Notes: a model not told the origin generated them from the sequence alone. DNA of 64,000 bases from Pirellulaceae bacterium (GCA_023382975.1 JAHDXO010000008.1:124001-188000); one strand, 5' to 3'. Numbered from the stretch's first letter, positions 7,456 to 16,157 are shown. Made by a program: numbers and translations.

Positions 7456-9993
7456 TCATTCCGCTTCGATCGCGTACCAGAGGGTTTGGTGCGACGGGCC
7501 GATGGCGAAGCGAGTGGAAGTGGCCGAAGCGCTGAGCTGCACTTCGCCTTGCGGTTGGCCGCGGCCGTCAAGCGGTTGGATGCGGCGGAGACGCCCCGGA
7601 AATTCGAACTGGGCCGCCACACCGTTGACCTGCGTTGGCCCCGTGCCCCATTGCTTGCCCACCGACGTGCGCGACTCGTTCCAGATCATGTCGCGGTTCT
7701 CCGCCGAGCCGACGGCGGCCAGCAGCATCCGTCGGGAGGATTCCAGCGGCTGGCCGTCCATGCTGGTCAGCACCAACACGGCATAGTTGCGATCGACTTG
7801 GCCGACCTGCACGCGGACACCGCCGAGATCGAAATTTCGTCCGCCCACCAAGCCCCACACGGCGCGCGTCGCCGGCGTGTTGACGCTGACATGGGCCTGT
7901 CCGCGGTCGCTCGCGTCCCATACTGCGCGGCCGTCCGGAGTGGACAGTCTTCGATCGGTCGGCGGGACGACGGCCGAGGATTCCGTGGCCCGCGGGTCGA
8001 TGCCGATGCGATAGCCGAGTGCCAACGTGCCGGGCAGCAGCGAATCGATGGTGCTCGCTGCGGTCTCCGATAGCGGCGCCAAATCGCCGCGGCGATACAA
8101 ATGGGCGCATGCCGTGAACAGCGCCAGCTTGGCCGGCTGGCCGTTGAACGAGAAATAGCGCTGCACGCGGTCCGCGTACCAATCCCCTTCGCCGCTTTGG
8201 TACTGGAAGAAGAACACGCCGTCCCAATCCTGCAGCGCGGCAACCAGCGCGGCGAATGGCACGACGCTGGCGGCATAGTCGTTCGGGTCGGGGATGTTCC
8301 ATTCCGAGATGGTGAACGGGCGGTCGAGCAGCCGCCACGGGGTGCGGCCCAGCAGCGCGTCGGCATCCGGCGACGCTTCCATCGGCGTATTGCCGATCGT
8401 CCAGTCCACCGGATCCCACGGCTGGCGTGGAAACCGCGGATGCTGCCAGTAGGCGTGGATGTCGGTATAGTCGCACGTCTCGGCGACGATCTGCGGACTG
8501 TGGTAGTTGATCTGGGACGCCGTGATCGGGACGCGCACGCCCAGATCGTTCTTCAGGAAATCGGTGATTTCGCGGATGAAATTCGTTTCGGTGTCGATCA
8601 TGAACTGGCGGACGTCGGCTTGCGCCAATTCGCTCCAGCCGCTGACCGGGATGTCGACATTGCCAGCCTCCAGCGATTGGCCCTCGGGCAGGACGATCCA
8701 CTGGCCGCCGCGGCGCAGCGAGAGACCGGCGAGCGCAAAATCGACGTCGCTGCCGCCGAACTTGAAGCAGATCCGCGACTTGCCAGGAATCTTCTCGCTG
8801 CTGCGGAACACGCGGTGAATCGGCTTCCACTCGGGCGTCAGTTGCAGCACCTCCTGGAATCCGACGCTGTTCCACAGCGTCGGGCCTTGATTCGAAACGT
8901 CCGCGTTCAACGTGCGAGGCGTGTCGGCCCGCACCCAGAACGACAGCGTGTAGACCTGGCCGGGCTCGATCGCGAGATTCGGAAATTGCAGTTCCTGGGC
9001 GCTCGACGCCGCGGCCTGCGTGCTGACGTCCAACTTCATGGCCGGCGCGTCTGGCCGCGGGCCGGGCTGGTTGAACTCGACCTGCACCGGATGTTCGGCA
9101 GTCTGCCGCAACCGCCACTCACCCAGGCTCTCTTTCCACGCCGACGAGTCGGCCAACGTCGCTCCGAGCGGTTCGTTGCGTCCGGCCCAGGCTTGCTGCA
9201 AGGCGGCGGTGCTCGCGTAACGGTCTTTCAGCCAGCGGTTCCACTGCCGTTGAAATTCTGCGCGGTACGGCGCGGGCAGTCCGGCGGCGATGCCCGGCCC
9301 GAGTCGGCTGAACGAGTTCTCGTTGGTGATTTCCACCATGGCGATGCCCGGATCTTCGCTGCGTTTCAAGCGGCGGTACGGATAGTAATGGGTCAGGTAA
9401 TCGCTGCAGAACTGCTTCAACAGCTCGCGTCGCCGAGGCTCGAAATACAGGAGGTACTTGTCGTAGCGCACCGCGTACGGCAGGTCCTTGGCCAGCGCGC
9501 CCTCTTGTTCGGTCAGCGCACGGCCCACGTGCAGGTTCAGATTTACGTAGATCCCGCGCCGGTGCAGTTGGTCCAGGAAGTAATCCTGCCTGTCCATCTG
9601 CTGCGGATCCAGCGTGCGGCGGCCGTCCACGACTGGCCCCCATACGCCGCGCGGCGCGGGCGCCGTGTCGTGGTGGTGCATGCGGACGCCGTTGACTCCG
9701 AGCTTGGCCAGATGCGCCGCGACCTTTTCGGCGTCTTCGCGAGCGGGGAAATTCGCGCCGAAACAAGTATTCACTCCCCAGATCTTCAGCCGAGCCGACT
9801 CGGTGGCAAACCGTCCGTCGCGAATCCGAACGAACCCGTCGGCGCCGGCAGGGGCAGGCGACAAATGCGACAAGTCGGTGATCGACGGCGAAGCGTCGTC
9901 GCCGGGGATCACAAACGGAAAACGTTCGTCAGCAGCGACTGCCAGGGTCGGCAGCAAGACGATCAACACGGCGAGCCCCAGTCGCGGCTTCAT
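7456..9993 (-). CDS. Secreted glycoside hydrolase (clan GH-A-like) with inserted CBM
   Basis: The protein has 845 residues from the ATG at 9993, preceded by an AAGGAAA ribosome-binding site. A signal peptide covers residues 1-21 (MKPRLGLAVLIVLLPTLAVA). The catalytic barrel resembles cellulase/GH5-type enzymes. KIWGVNTCFGANF opens it (about 70-82), the likely acid/base is E226 in EITNENS, and the likely nucleophile is E564 in TISEWNIP. Between them, residues about 308-432 form a jelly-roll region like CBM4/9 (FPNLAIEPGQVYTLSFWVRA), so the binding module interrupts the barrel. The C-terminal 250 residues look like an added beta-domain. The start overlaps the stop of the ABC permease gene by 4 nt, implying translational coupling to sugar transport. 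Substrate unknown. Confidence 0.82.
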   Translation of the reverse strand: MKPRLGLAVLIVLLPTLAVAADERFPFVIPGDDASPSITDLSHLSPAPAGADGFVRIRDGRFATESARLKIWGVNTCFGANFPAREDAEKVAAHLAKLGVNGVRMHHHDTAPAPRGVWGPVVDGRRTLDPQQMDRQDYFLDQLHRRGIYVNLNLHVGRALTEQEGALAKDLPYAVRYDKYLLYFEPRRRELLKQFCSDYLTHYYPYRRLKRSEDPGIAMVEITNENSFSRLGPGIAAGLPAPYRAEFQRQWNRWLKDRYASTAALQQAWAGRNEPLGATLADSSAWKESLGEWRLRQTAEHPVQVEFNQPGPRPDAPAMKLDVSTQAAASSAQELQFPNLAIEPGQVYTLSFWVRADTPRTLNADVSNQGPTLWNSVGFQEVLQLTPEWKPIHRVFRSSEKIPGKSRICFKFGGSDVDFALAGLSLRRGGQWIVLPEGQSLEAGNVDIPVSGWSELAQADVRQFMIDTETNFIREITDFLKNDLGVRVPITASQINYHSPQIVAETCDYTDIHAYWQHPRFPRQPWDPVDWTIGNTPMEASPDADALLGRTPWRLLDRPFTISEWNIPDPNDYAASVVPFAALVAALQDWDGVFFFQYQSGEGDWYADRVQRYFSFNGQPAKLALFTACAHLYRRGDLAPLSETAASTIDSLLPGTLALGYRIGIDPRATESSAVVPPTDRRLSTPDGRAVWDASDRGQAHVSVNTPATRAVWGLVGGRNFDLGGVRVQVGQVDRNYAVLVLTSMDGQPLESSRRMLLAAVGSAENRDMIWNESRTSVGKQWGTGPTQVNGVAAQFEFPGRLRRIQPLDGRGQPQGEVQLSASATSTRFAIGPSHQTLWYAIEAE

Positions 9994-11060
9994 GGCAAGG
10001 TTTCCTTTCGCACAAAGCACTTTTTCAGACACTCTTTCGCCCAGCGAACAAACGCCACGAGGCGCTCAGGCGATCGGCGGTAAACGTCGGCAATGACGGC
10101 GACGACGATGACGCCGCCGGTGATGATGCGTTTCATCGGCTCGGTGGCGCCGACCTGAGCCAGGCCCGTCTGCAGGACAGCGATGATCAGGACGCCCAGA
10201 AAGCTGCTGACCACCGATCCGCGACCGCCCATCAAACTGGTTCCGCCGATCACGACGGCGGCGATGGCGGCCAATTCCAGTCCGATGCCGCCGTTGGGAT
10301 CGGCCGAACCGAGTCGCGAGGTCTGAAACACGCCCCCGACGGCGGCCAACAATCCGGCGACGGCAAACACGGCGATCTTGGTCGGGCGCGGATCGATCCC
10401 CGAGTAACGGACGACCTGTTCGCTGTGCCCGATGGCGGTCATGTAGCGGCCAAACAGCGTGCAGGACAACACCAATTGCCCCGCGACGACGACCGCCACG
10501 GCGATCAGGGCCGCCGCGCTGAACCCGATACCCGGCAGCGGGGACGCCAGGATCTCGATGCGCGGCCCGATGTACTTCGTTTCCGACTCGGTCACCAAGT
10601 AGGCGCCGCCGCGAGCCATCTCCAGCATCCCGAGCGTGACGATGAACGAAGGGATCTTCCAGGCGACGGTGATCGAGCCGTTGATCGATCCGCAGAGCAG
10701 TCCCACCCCCAGGCACGCGGCCACCGCAGCTGGCAGCGGCCATCGGCCATCGACCATCGCCACGCCCAGCACCGCGGCGCTCAAGGCCATCACCGAGCCA
10801 ACGGACAAATCGATGCCCGCAACGATCAGCACGAAAGTCATCCCGACGGCGATCACGGTCAAATCGGGAATCTGATTGGCGATGATGCGCAGGGTGGCCG
10901 GGGTCAGAAAGCGGTTGCTCATCATGCTGAACAACGCGATCAGCAACAGCAGAACGCCCAGCAGACCCAAGTAGTTCACCAGCGCCTGCGGCCGAAACCA
11001 GCCCGGACCGGAGACATCGGGCGGCGAATCGTCGGGCGTTGGGGAAAGAGCGTCGTTCAT
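9990..11060 (-). CDS. ABC sugar transporter permease (RbsC-like)
   Basis: The protein has 356 residues from the ATG at 11060. It shows the alternating hydrophobic segments of the BPD_transp_2 family (ribose/xylose/galactose-type permeases). Family signatures are NQIPDLTVIAVGMTFVLIVA followed by GIDLSVGSVMALSA, and later AVVIGGTSLMGGRGSV, the cytoplasmic loop that contacts the ATPase. The product is an inner-membrane channel subunit. Its substrate-binding lipoprotein lies immediately upstream, while the glycosidase downstream overlaps it by 4 nt. No RbsA-like ATPase gene is present in the neighbourhood, so the energising subunit must be encoded elsewhere if the system works. Confidence 0.93.
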   Translation of the reverse strand: MNDALSPTPDDSPPDVSGPGWFRPQALVNYLGLLGVLLLLIALFSMMSNRFLTPATLRIIANQIPDLTVIAVGMTFVLIVAGIDLSVGSVMALSAAVLGVAMVDGRWPLPAAVAACLGVGLLCGSINGSITVAWKIPSFIVTLGMLEMARGGAYLVTESETKYIGPRIEILASPLPGIGFSAAALIAVAVVVAGQLVLSCTLFGRYMTAIGHSEQVVRYSGIDPRPTKIAVFAVAGLLAAVGGVFQTSRLGSADPNGGIGLELAAIAAVVIGGTSLMGGRGSVVSSFLGVLIIAVLQTGLAQVGATEPMKRIITGGVIVVAVIADVYRRSPERLVAFVRWAKECLKKCFVRKETLP

Positions 11061-11115
11061 CGGATTCCAGTCGCCCGTCGGCAATGATTCGACTTCCAGG
11101 TTGGCAGCATGTCCG

Positions 11116-11211
11116 AGTCGCGTTCGGCGGCTCGCGACTAAGTGGCCCGCGTCCGCCGGCCGCGGGTCTGAATTGCGGCCCACTTGCAGTCGCGTTCGGC
11201 GGCTCGCGACT
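11116..11211. repeat. Composite palindromic (REP-like) element
   Basis: Two identical 24-bp copies of an internally palindromic sequence (AGTCGCG...CGCGACT around TTCGGCGGCT) lie at 11116-11139 and 11188-11211. Between them is an imperfect inverted pair (AAGTGGCCCGC and GCGGCCCACTT) around a GC-rich centre. The whole unit can fold into nested hairpins and fills the gap between the substrate-binding-protein and permease genes. A shorter relative sits at 54413-54452. Confidence 0.75.
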
Positions 11212-11214
11212 CAC

Positions 11215-12183
11215 TCATGATTCCTTCAGGTTTTCGGCGGTGACCAGATCGACAGGCGTTTCGCGGTCGGCCGGCGCCGCTTCGCCCTGCAGAATCTGCA
11301 ACGCGTACTCGATTCCGAACACGGCCAACTGATCGGCATGTTGGTCGGCGGTGGCCAGGACGGCGCCGTCGCGAATCGCTTGGCGAATGGCGGTGATGTT
11401 GTCGAAGCCGACGATCGCGATCTCGCCGCTGCGGCCCGCCGCCTTGACGGCCGCCAGCGCCCCCAGGGCCATGCTGTCGTTGGCGCACAGCAGGGCCTTG
11501 ATTTCCGGGTGTTCGCTGATCATCGCCGCCGCGATCCGGTTGGCCTGGTCCATCTCCCACTGAGCACTCTGCGAGTCGGCGATCTCGATCCCGGCCTCGC
11601 TCATCGCATCCTCGAACCCCAGCTTGCGCTGTTGGCCGTTGAACGCGGTGCGAATCCCCTCGAGCACGCCGACCCGGTCGCCCGCCTGCAACCGCGTCGC
11701 GAGAAAGACGCCGACCTGCTTCGCGCCGGCCCGGTTGTCCGGCCCGACAAACGGCACCGTCGCGCCGGCTTCGGCCAGCACGCCTTCGTCCAGTTTGTTG
11801 TCGATGTTCACCACAACGATGCCCGCCTGCTGGGCTCGTTTCAGGACCGAAACCAACGCCTTGGAATCCGCCGGTGCAATGACGATGGCATCGACTCCGG
11901 CGGCGATCATCTCGTCCACCAGCGCCACCTGCCGGTTCAGATCGCGTTCGTCCTTGATGCCGTTGACGATCAGATCGTACTGTCCGGCATGCGCGGCATG
12001 GTGCTGTTTCGCACCGTCGGCCATCGTGGCGAAAAACTCGTTCGCCAGCGACTTCATGATCAACGCGATCCGCGGCCGTTCCGGCGCGGCGGAATCGTCC
12101 GTCCTGCTGCAACCGCTGGTCGCGACGAAACCGGCCAGCAAGACGAGCGCGAGAAAGGCTGCGGAATTTCCGTGTCGGGCCAT
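11215..12183 (-). CDS. Periplasmic sugar-binding lipoprotein (RbsB-like)
   Basis: The protein has 322 residues from the ATG at 12183. Residues 1-25 form a lipoprotein signal with lipobox TSGC and lipidated C25. The mature part is a type I periplasmic-binding fold (Peripla_BP_4): PRIALIMKSLANEFFATMAD at the start, then AAGVDAIVIAPADSKAL, LLCANDSMALGALAAVKAAG, and IAIVGFDN near the C-terminus. Family members bind pentoses or hexoses for uptake by an RbsC-type permease, which follows downstream after a palindromic repeat. It lies 74 nt downstream of the DUF1569 gene. The specific sugar cannot be told from sequence. Confidence 0.92.
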   Translation of the reverse strand: MARHGNSAAFLALVLLAGFVATSGCSRTDDSAAPERPRIALIMKSLANEFFATMADGAKQHHAAHAGQYDLIVNGIKDERDLNRQVALVDEMIAAGVDAIVIAPADSKALVSVLKRAQQAGIVVVNIDNKLDEGVLAEAGATVPFVGPDNRAGAKQVGVFLATRLQAGDRVGVLEGIRTAFNGQQRKLGFEDAMSEAGIEIADSQSAQWEMDQANRIAAAMISEHPEIKALLCANDSMALGALAAVKAAGRSGEIAIVGFDNITAIRQAIRDGAVLATADQHADQLAVFGIEYALQILQGEAAPADRETPVDLVTAENLKES

Positions 12184-12257
12184 GTTCGTAGTCCTTATTC
12201 TTCCGTGGTTTTTTCCTCCGTCATTGTGAACGCGACTCGCTCCGACCGCAAGCAGCG

Positions 12258-12737
12258 TCACTTCTTGACCAGGAAGCTCAGGTGATGGGCGCAATGGATC
12301 AGTTGCAGCCGCATCATCGTTTCGCGGTCCACGTCGCCAAACAACGGCGACGGCACAAAGTCGCCTCGATGCGTCTGGAACCGCACCGCGATGCACCTCA
12401 ACCGATCGACCGCCGCGGCTTGGTCGCTGCCGGACGGCGGCACCGTGCTTTGCAGCGTCGGCCTCCCGCTCGCCATCGATCCGGCAGCCAGCATTTTCCG
12501 CAATTCGCGGCGGCCGACGGTCATTCGCATCGCCCAGAGCATGACGCGGATCGGCAACGGCACTCGGGGATATCCGTCCATCGGATACTGCATCCAGTCG
12601 GCCAGATGGCCGCAGACCTGCGCCAAGTCCCAGTTGCCAACCTGGTGGTAGCCAGCGGCATCCAGCGCCTCGACATCCCGAATCACCGCGTCCAGATCGT
12701 TGAACTCCAGTTCACGGCGTTGCGGTCGTTCGTCCAC
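12258..12737 (-). CDS. DUF1569 (DinB-like fold) protein
   Basis: The protein has 159 residues from a GTG start at 12737, chosen because AGGAGG sits seven bases upstream; the longer open frame runs back through the ligase gene in another phase. It matches the DUF1569 pattern: RRELEFNDLDAVIRDVEAL, NWDLAQVCGHLADWMQY and a C-terminal LIHCAHHLSFLV. The spaced histidines (CGHLADW, HCAHH) are those used for metal in DinB-type four-helix bundles. The biochemical role of DUF1569 is unknown. It follows the CoA-ligase gene by 56 nt on the same strand. Confidence 0.82.
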   Translation of the reverse strand: MDERPQRRELEFNDLDAVIRDVEALDAAGYHQVGNWDLAQVCGHLADWMQYPMDGYPRVPLPIRVMLWAMRMTVGRRELRKMLAAGSMASGRPTLQSTVPPSGSDQAAAVDRLRCIAVRFQTHRGDFVPSPLFGDVDRETMMRLQLIHCAHHLSFLVKK

Positions 12738-12772
12738 GACTCCCTCCTTCCTCAGCACTTGTTCCGTCGAAT

Positions 12773-12789
12773 AGGCTGCCAGCCTGTGC
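12773..12789. repeat. Dispersed palindrome AGGCTGCCAGCCTGTGC
   Basis: A short palindrome with the AGGCTGCCAGCCT core lies between the ligase and DUF1569 genes. The same core occurs at 26402-26422 and, translated, at 58154-58174. It could form a small hairpin. Confidence 0.6.
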
Positions 12790-12793
12790 GTCC

Positions 12794-14374
12794 CTATTTC
12801 CCAATCAGCGGATTGTCCGCGGCGGCGAGTTCCCGCAGCAGGAACCGTTTGATTTTCCCGGTGGCCGTCTTGGGCAGCCGGTCGACGAACACGATGGCGC
12901 GCGGGTACTTGTGCGGCGCCGTCTGCTGTTTGACGAACTGCTGCAGTTCGCGCGCGAGGTCCGCGGTCTTGGCGCGGCCGTCCTTTAGCACGACGTAAGC
13001 CACCGTGCGCGTCAGTCCGTCCGCGTCCAACGCGCCGACCACCCCGCTCTCGAGCACGGCCGGGTGCTTCATCAGCACGCCTTCGACATCGGTGGGCCAC
13101 ACGGCCTGGCCGCTGACCTTCATCATGTCGTCCGTCCGTCCCGCGTACCAGAAGTAACCGTCCTCGTCGATCAGGAATTTGTCGCGAGTGTTGATCCAGT
13201 GCCCGCAGATCGTCTCCTTGGTCTGCTCGTGCTTGTTCCAGTATTCCGACGCGATGCTGTCGCCCTTGATCCACAGCGTGCCCACCGATCCGCGCGGCAG
13301 ATCGCAGCCATCCTCGTCGACGATCCGTGCATCGAAGCCGGGCACAATCTGGCCCGTGCTGCCCGGCCGGGCCTGCCCCGGCCGGTTCGAGATGAAGATG
13401 TGCAGGATCTCGGTCGAGCCGATGCCGTCCAGGATCTCGACGCCGAACCGGTCCCGCCACGTTTCGAACAAGTGCGCCGGCAGCGTCTCGCCGGCCGACA
13501 CGCACATGCGGACGCGGCCCAAGCTGGTTCGGCCCGCCTTCTCGGCCTCGTGCAACATCGCCGCGTAGCTGGTCGGCACGCTGTAGAACACCGTCGGCTG
13601 ATGGCGGTCGATCGTTTCGAACACAGCGTCTGGGGTCGGTCGGCCCGGATGCAGCACCGTCGTGCCGCCGGTTCGCAAGGGAAAGTACAGCCCGTTGCCC
13701 AGCCCGTAGGCAAAGAACAACTTGGCGACTGAAAACGAAACGTCCGTTTCTTGCAGTCCGATCGTATCCACCGCGTACAGGTCCGCCGCCACGATCATGT
13801 CGTGATGCAGGTGGACGGCCGCCTTCGGCGCGCCGGTCGTGCCCGAACTGTAGAGCCAGAAGGCCATGTCGTCCTTGCTGGTGTCGGCGGCATCCAGCAG
13901 CGGCGACGCGGCGCGCGTCAGTTCGTCCAGTGACAAGTGCCCGTGCGCGTCGTCTCCGACGACCAAGATGTGTTGCAGGGACGCCAACTCCGGCCGGATG
14001 GATTGGATGTGCTCCAGCAACGAAGGCTCGACGACCAGCACGCGCGCCCGGCTGTCGTTCAGATAGTATAGGTAGTCCGCCGACTTCAGATTCGTATTCA
14101 GCGGCACGGCCACCGCGCCGATCTTCATCGCTCCGAAAAACGCCGTCGCCCACTCGGGTGAATCCGGCAGCAACATGGCCACCCGCTCTTCCATCCGGAT
14201 CCCGAGCGACCGCAGCGCGTTGCCGAACCGGTTGACATCCTCCAGCAACTGCCGGTACGTGATCACCCGGTCGCCGGACAGGATCGCCGCCTTGTCGCTC
14301 CGTCCCAGGGACAAGTGAACGTCGACGAATTCCGTCGCCACGTTGAGACGTTCGGGAAGTTCAGCCACGGGCAT
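12794..14374 (-). CDS. Benzoate-CoA ligase family AMP-forming enzyme
   Basis: The protein has 526 residues from the ATG at 14374, with GGAGG nine bases upstream. It is an adenylate-forming (ANL) enzyme. The P-loop is YSSGTTGAPKAAVH, the A5 region is DGIGSTEILHIFISNRPG, the hinge is YAGRTDDMMKVSG, and the A10 catalytic lysine is in TATGKIKRFLL. The IGSTE...HIF and SGQAVWPTDVE features fit the benzoate/4-hydroxybenzoate-CoA ligase branch. Such enzymes activate a carboxylic acid to its CoA thioester with ATP. The acid is not identifiable and no aromatic-degradation genes are adjacent. It is divergent from the DAHP synthase gene across a 166-bp gap and heads a possible operon with the DUF1569 gene. 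Confidence 0.88.
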   Translation of the reverse strand: MPVAELPERLNVATEFVDVHLSLGRSDKAAILSGDRVITYRQLLEDVNRFGNALRSLGIRMEERVAMLLPDSPEWATAFFGAMKIGAVAVPLNTNLKSADYLYYLNDSRARVLVVEPSLLEHIQSIRPELASLQHILVVGDDAHGHLSLDELTRAASPLLDAADTSKDDMAFWLYSSGTTGAPKAAVHLHHDMIVAADLYAVDTIGLQETDVSFSVAKLFFAYGLGNGLYFPLRTGGTTVLHPGRPTPDAVFETIDRHQPTVFYSVPTSYAAMLHEAEKAGRTSLGRVRMCVSAGETLPAHLFETWRDRFGVEILDGIGSTEILHIFISNRPGQARPGSTGQIVPGFDARIVDEDGCDLPRGSVGTLWIKGDSIASEYWNKHEQTKETICGHWINTRDKFLIDEDGYFWYAGRTDDMMKVSGQAVWPTDVEGVLMKHPAVLESGVVGALDADGLTRTVAYVVLKDGRAKTADLARELQQFVKQQTAPHKYPRAIVFVDRLPKTATGKIKRFLLRELAAADNPLIGK

Positions 14375-14540
14375 CCACAAGTCCTCCAACAGCGAGTTCG
14401 GGGGGCAGATAGGGACAATGTCAGTGAACAGACTTTTATACCCTGAGAGTCGGAGCGATCCAATGCCCCCGCCTTCAATCTCGGAACCGTTGCTGGTATC
14501 TTCCGGAGATTCGTACCAAGTGGAACGTCGGAGGATCGTC
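14375..14540. promoter_or_regulatory. Divergent promoter region (ligase / DAHP synthase)
   Basis: This 166-bp gap lies between opposite start codons and must contain both promoters. A GGAGG at 14531-14535 serves the DAHP synthase start and GGAGG on the other strand serves the ligase. No operator was identified. Confidence 0.4.
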
Positions 14541-15596
14541 ATGAACGGTCGATTGATCAACGTCAACATCGTCAATCAGCGGCTCTTGCCGACGCCGCGG
14601 GAGATCAAGAACAAGCAACCGCTGAATGCCCAGCGCGAGCAATTCATCGGCAGCAGCCGCGCCGTACTCGAACGCATCCTGGACGGGCAGGACCATCGCC
14701 GCTTCGTCGTCGTCGGACCGTGTTCGATCCACGATTTGGACTCGGCCCTGGAGTACGCCGAGCGGCTGCGCGGACTGGCCGACGAAGTCCGCGACACGCT
14801 GCTGCTGGTGATGCGAGTGTATTTCTCGAAGCCGCGGACGACCGTCGGCTGGAAGGGTTTCATCAACGATCCGTACTTGGACGATTCGTTCCGCATCGAG
14901 GAAGGTTTGGAAAAGGCCCGCGGATTGCTGTTGGCGCTGGCCGACATGCAGTTGCCGACGGGCACCGAGGCCCTGGATCCGATCATCCCGCAGTACCTGG
15001 ACGATTTGATCTGTTGGAGTGCCATCGGGGCGCGAACCACCGAATCGCAAACGCACCGCGAGATGGCCAGCGGCCTGTCCACACCGGTGGGTTTCAAGAA
15101 CGGCACGGACGGCAACGTCCTGGTCGCGATCCAGGCCATGCAATCGGCCTCGCGTCCGCATCATTTCCTGGGGATCAACGAAGACGGCCAAGTCACCGTG
15201 CTGGAAACCGCCGGCAACCGCTACAGCCACATCGTCTTGCGGGGCGGCGATCGGCCCAATTACGACTCGGTCAGCGTCGCGGTCTGCGAAAAGCGGCTGC
15301 GCGAGCATTCGCTGCCGACCAACATCATGATCGACTGCAGCCACGGCAATTCGTTCAAAGACCCCGATCTGCAGCCGCTGGTGTTGGACAACTGCGTCCA
15401 CCAGATCCTGGACGGCAACCGCTCGATCGTCGGCATGATGCTGGAGAGCCACCTGCACGCCGGCAACCAGAAGATCGGCCCCGACCCCAGCCAACTGGCC
15501 TACGGCATTTCGGTCACCGACGCCTGCATCGACTGGGACACCACCCAACGCGCCATCCGCAAAGCCCATCGCAACCTGCAAAATGTCGGAGGCTAA
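14541..15596 (+). CDS. 3-deoxy-7-phosphoheptulonate (DAHP) synthase, class I
   Basis: The enzyme condenses phosphoenolpyruvate with erythrose 4-phosphate as the first step of the shikimate pathway. The protein has 351 residues from the ATG at 14541 (GGAGG upstream), the usual length of AroF/AroG/AroH enzymes. Signatures include VVVGPCSIHD (metal-binding Cys), MRVYFSKPRTTVGWKG, GARTTESQTHREMASG, PVGFKNGTDG, LRGGDRPNYD, IDCSHGNS and ESHL near the C-terminus, together the complete active site. The N-terminal extension carries the feedback-regulation region of the AroG type, but which aromatic amino acid acts cannot be told, so no letter is assigned. It is monocistronic. Confidence 0.96.
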   Translation: MNGRLINVNIVNQRLLPTPREIKNKQPLNAQREQFIGSSRAVLERILDGQDHRRFVVVGPCSIHDLDSALEYAERLRGLADEVRDTLLLVMRVYFSKPRTTVGWKGFINDPYLDDSFRIEEGLEKARGLLLALADMQLPTGTEALDPIIPQYLDDLICWSAIGARTTESQTHREMASGLSTPVGFKNGTDGNVLVAIQAMQSASRPHHFLGINEDGQVTVLETAGNRYSHIVLRGGDRPNYDSVSVAVCEKRLREHSLPTNIMIDCSHGNSFKDPDLQPLVLDNCVHQILDGNRSIVGMMLESHLHAGNQKIGPDPSQLAYGISVTDACIDWDTTQRAIRKAHRNLQNVGG

Positions 15597-15610
15597 CTGG
15601 GGAGCGTCTA

Positions 15611-15823
15611 TTAGACGGGAAGAGCGGCGACCTAACCGAATTCCACGAGAGCCTGACGAAGTCGCGTGATGTTCGGCGGGGAAGGTGCAAAGAAAATGTC
15701 GATGTCCTTGGTGAACCGCACGTTCCCGTGAAAGGCGACGGCGTACCCGCCGACAATCATCTACTCAACCTGGTGCTCTTCGAATAATCTCAAGAACTCT
15801 TCGAAGTCTGGCTGGATACTCAT
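15611..15823 (-). pseudogene. Nucleotidyltransferase (MNT/AbiEii-like) remnant
   Basis: Reading from the ATG at 15823 gives MSIQPDFEEFLRLFEEHQVE, then a TAG, then MIVGGYAVAFHGNVRFTKDI followed by DIFF, then LRQALVEFG, another TAG and soon a TAA at 15611-15613. GGYAVAFHG and TKDIDI are the GS and DxD nucleotide-binding motifs of this family. The first TAG (15761-15763) stands where relatives typically have Tyr, and the C-terminal half is missing. The gene is therefore broken. It overlaps the end of the small upstream partner, the layout of known two-gene nucleotidyltransferase modules. Confidence 0.75.
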
Positions 15824-15956
15824 AAAGGAATTTCCCCGCTTCCAGTCGGAGACGTTCGACTTCATCCAGACGCGCCTCGGGCGTCTGCCGGCGCCAGTAC
15901 GCGCGGTCCGCTTCCGCCTGCTCTTGATGGTTCGTCACCGTTAGAATCTTTTCCAT
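15765..15956 (-). CDS. Small partner of nucleotidyltransferase module (antitoxin-like)
   Basis: The protein has 63 residues from the ATG at 15956. It is helical and charged: RAYWRRQTPEARLDEVERLR, then EYPARLRRVLEIIRR. Small proteins ending in a 'PARLRRVxxI' pattern are often encoded just upstream of MNT-type nucleotidyltransferase genes and are annotated as antitoxin components. The frame is intact although its partner is broken, so it may be an orphan. Its role is inferred only from neighbourhood and pattern. Confidence 0.6.
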   Translation of the reverse strand: MEKILTVTNHQEQAEADRAYWRRQTPEARLDEVERLRLEAGKFLYEYPARLRRVLEIIRRAPG

Positions 15957-16157
15957 GTTCGCTGATCTTCGTGCGTTTTGAGGGCAGTGCCGCCCCGCCC
16001 GATGGACTGCTCAACCGCGTACATTGTAGCCGATCTTGTGGGCGGGCAACAAGCTCGAGATGCACAAGACCGCACACCATCAACGGGACCGGTGGGAAGA
16101 GCCTCGTGACGCCTTCCTCTTCGCGGGTACGGTCCATGCGGTGGTTCCTCGCCACGT
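15957..16157. other. Intergenic gap, nothing recognised
   Basis: These 201 bp lie between the nucleotidyltransferase module and the Doc toxin gene. No gene, repeat or clear terminator was found; a few short open frames here have no ribosome-binding site or family resemblance. Confidence 0.4.

Noticed and set aside
12738-14153. Upstream extension of the DUF1569 frame into the ligase gene
   Set aside because: It is the out-of-phase shadow of the CoA ligase; the GTG at 12737 has AGGAGG at the right distance.
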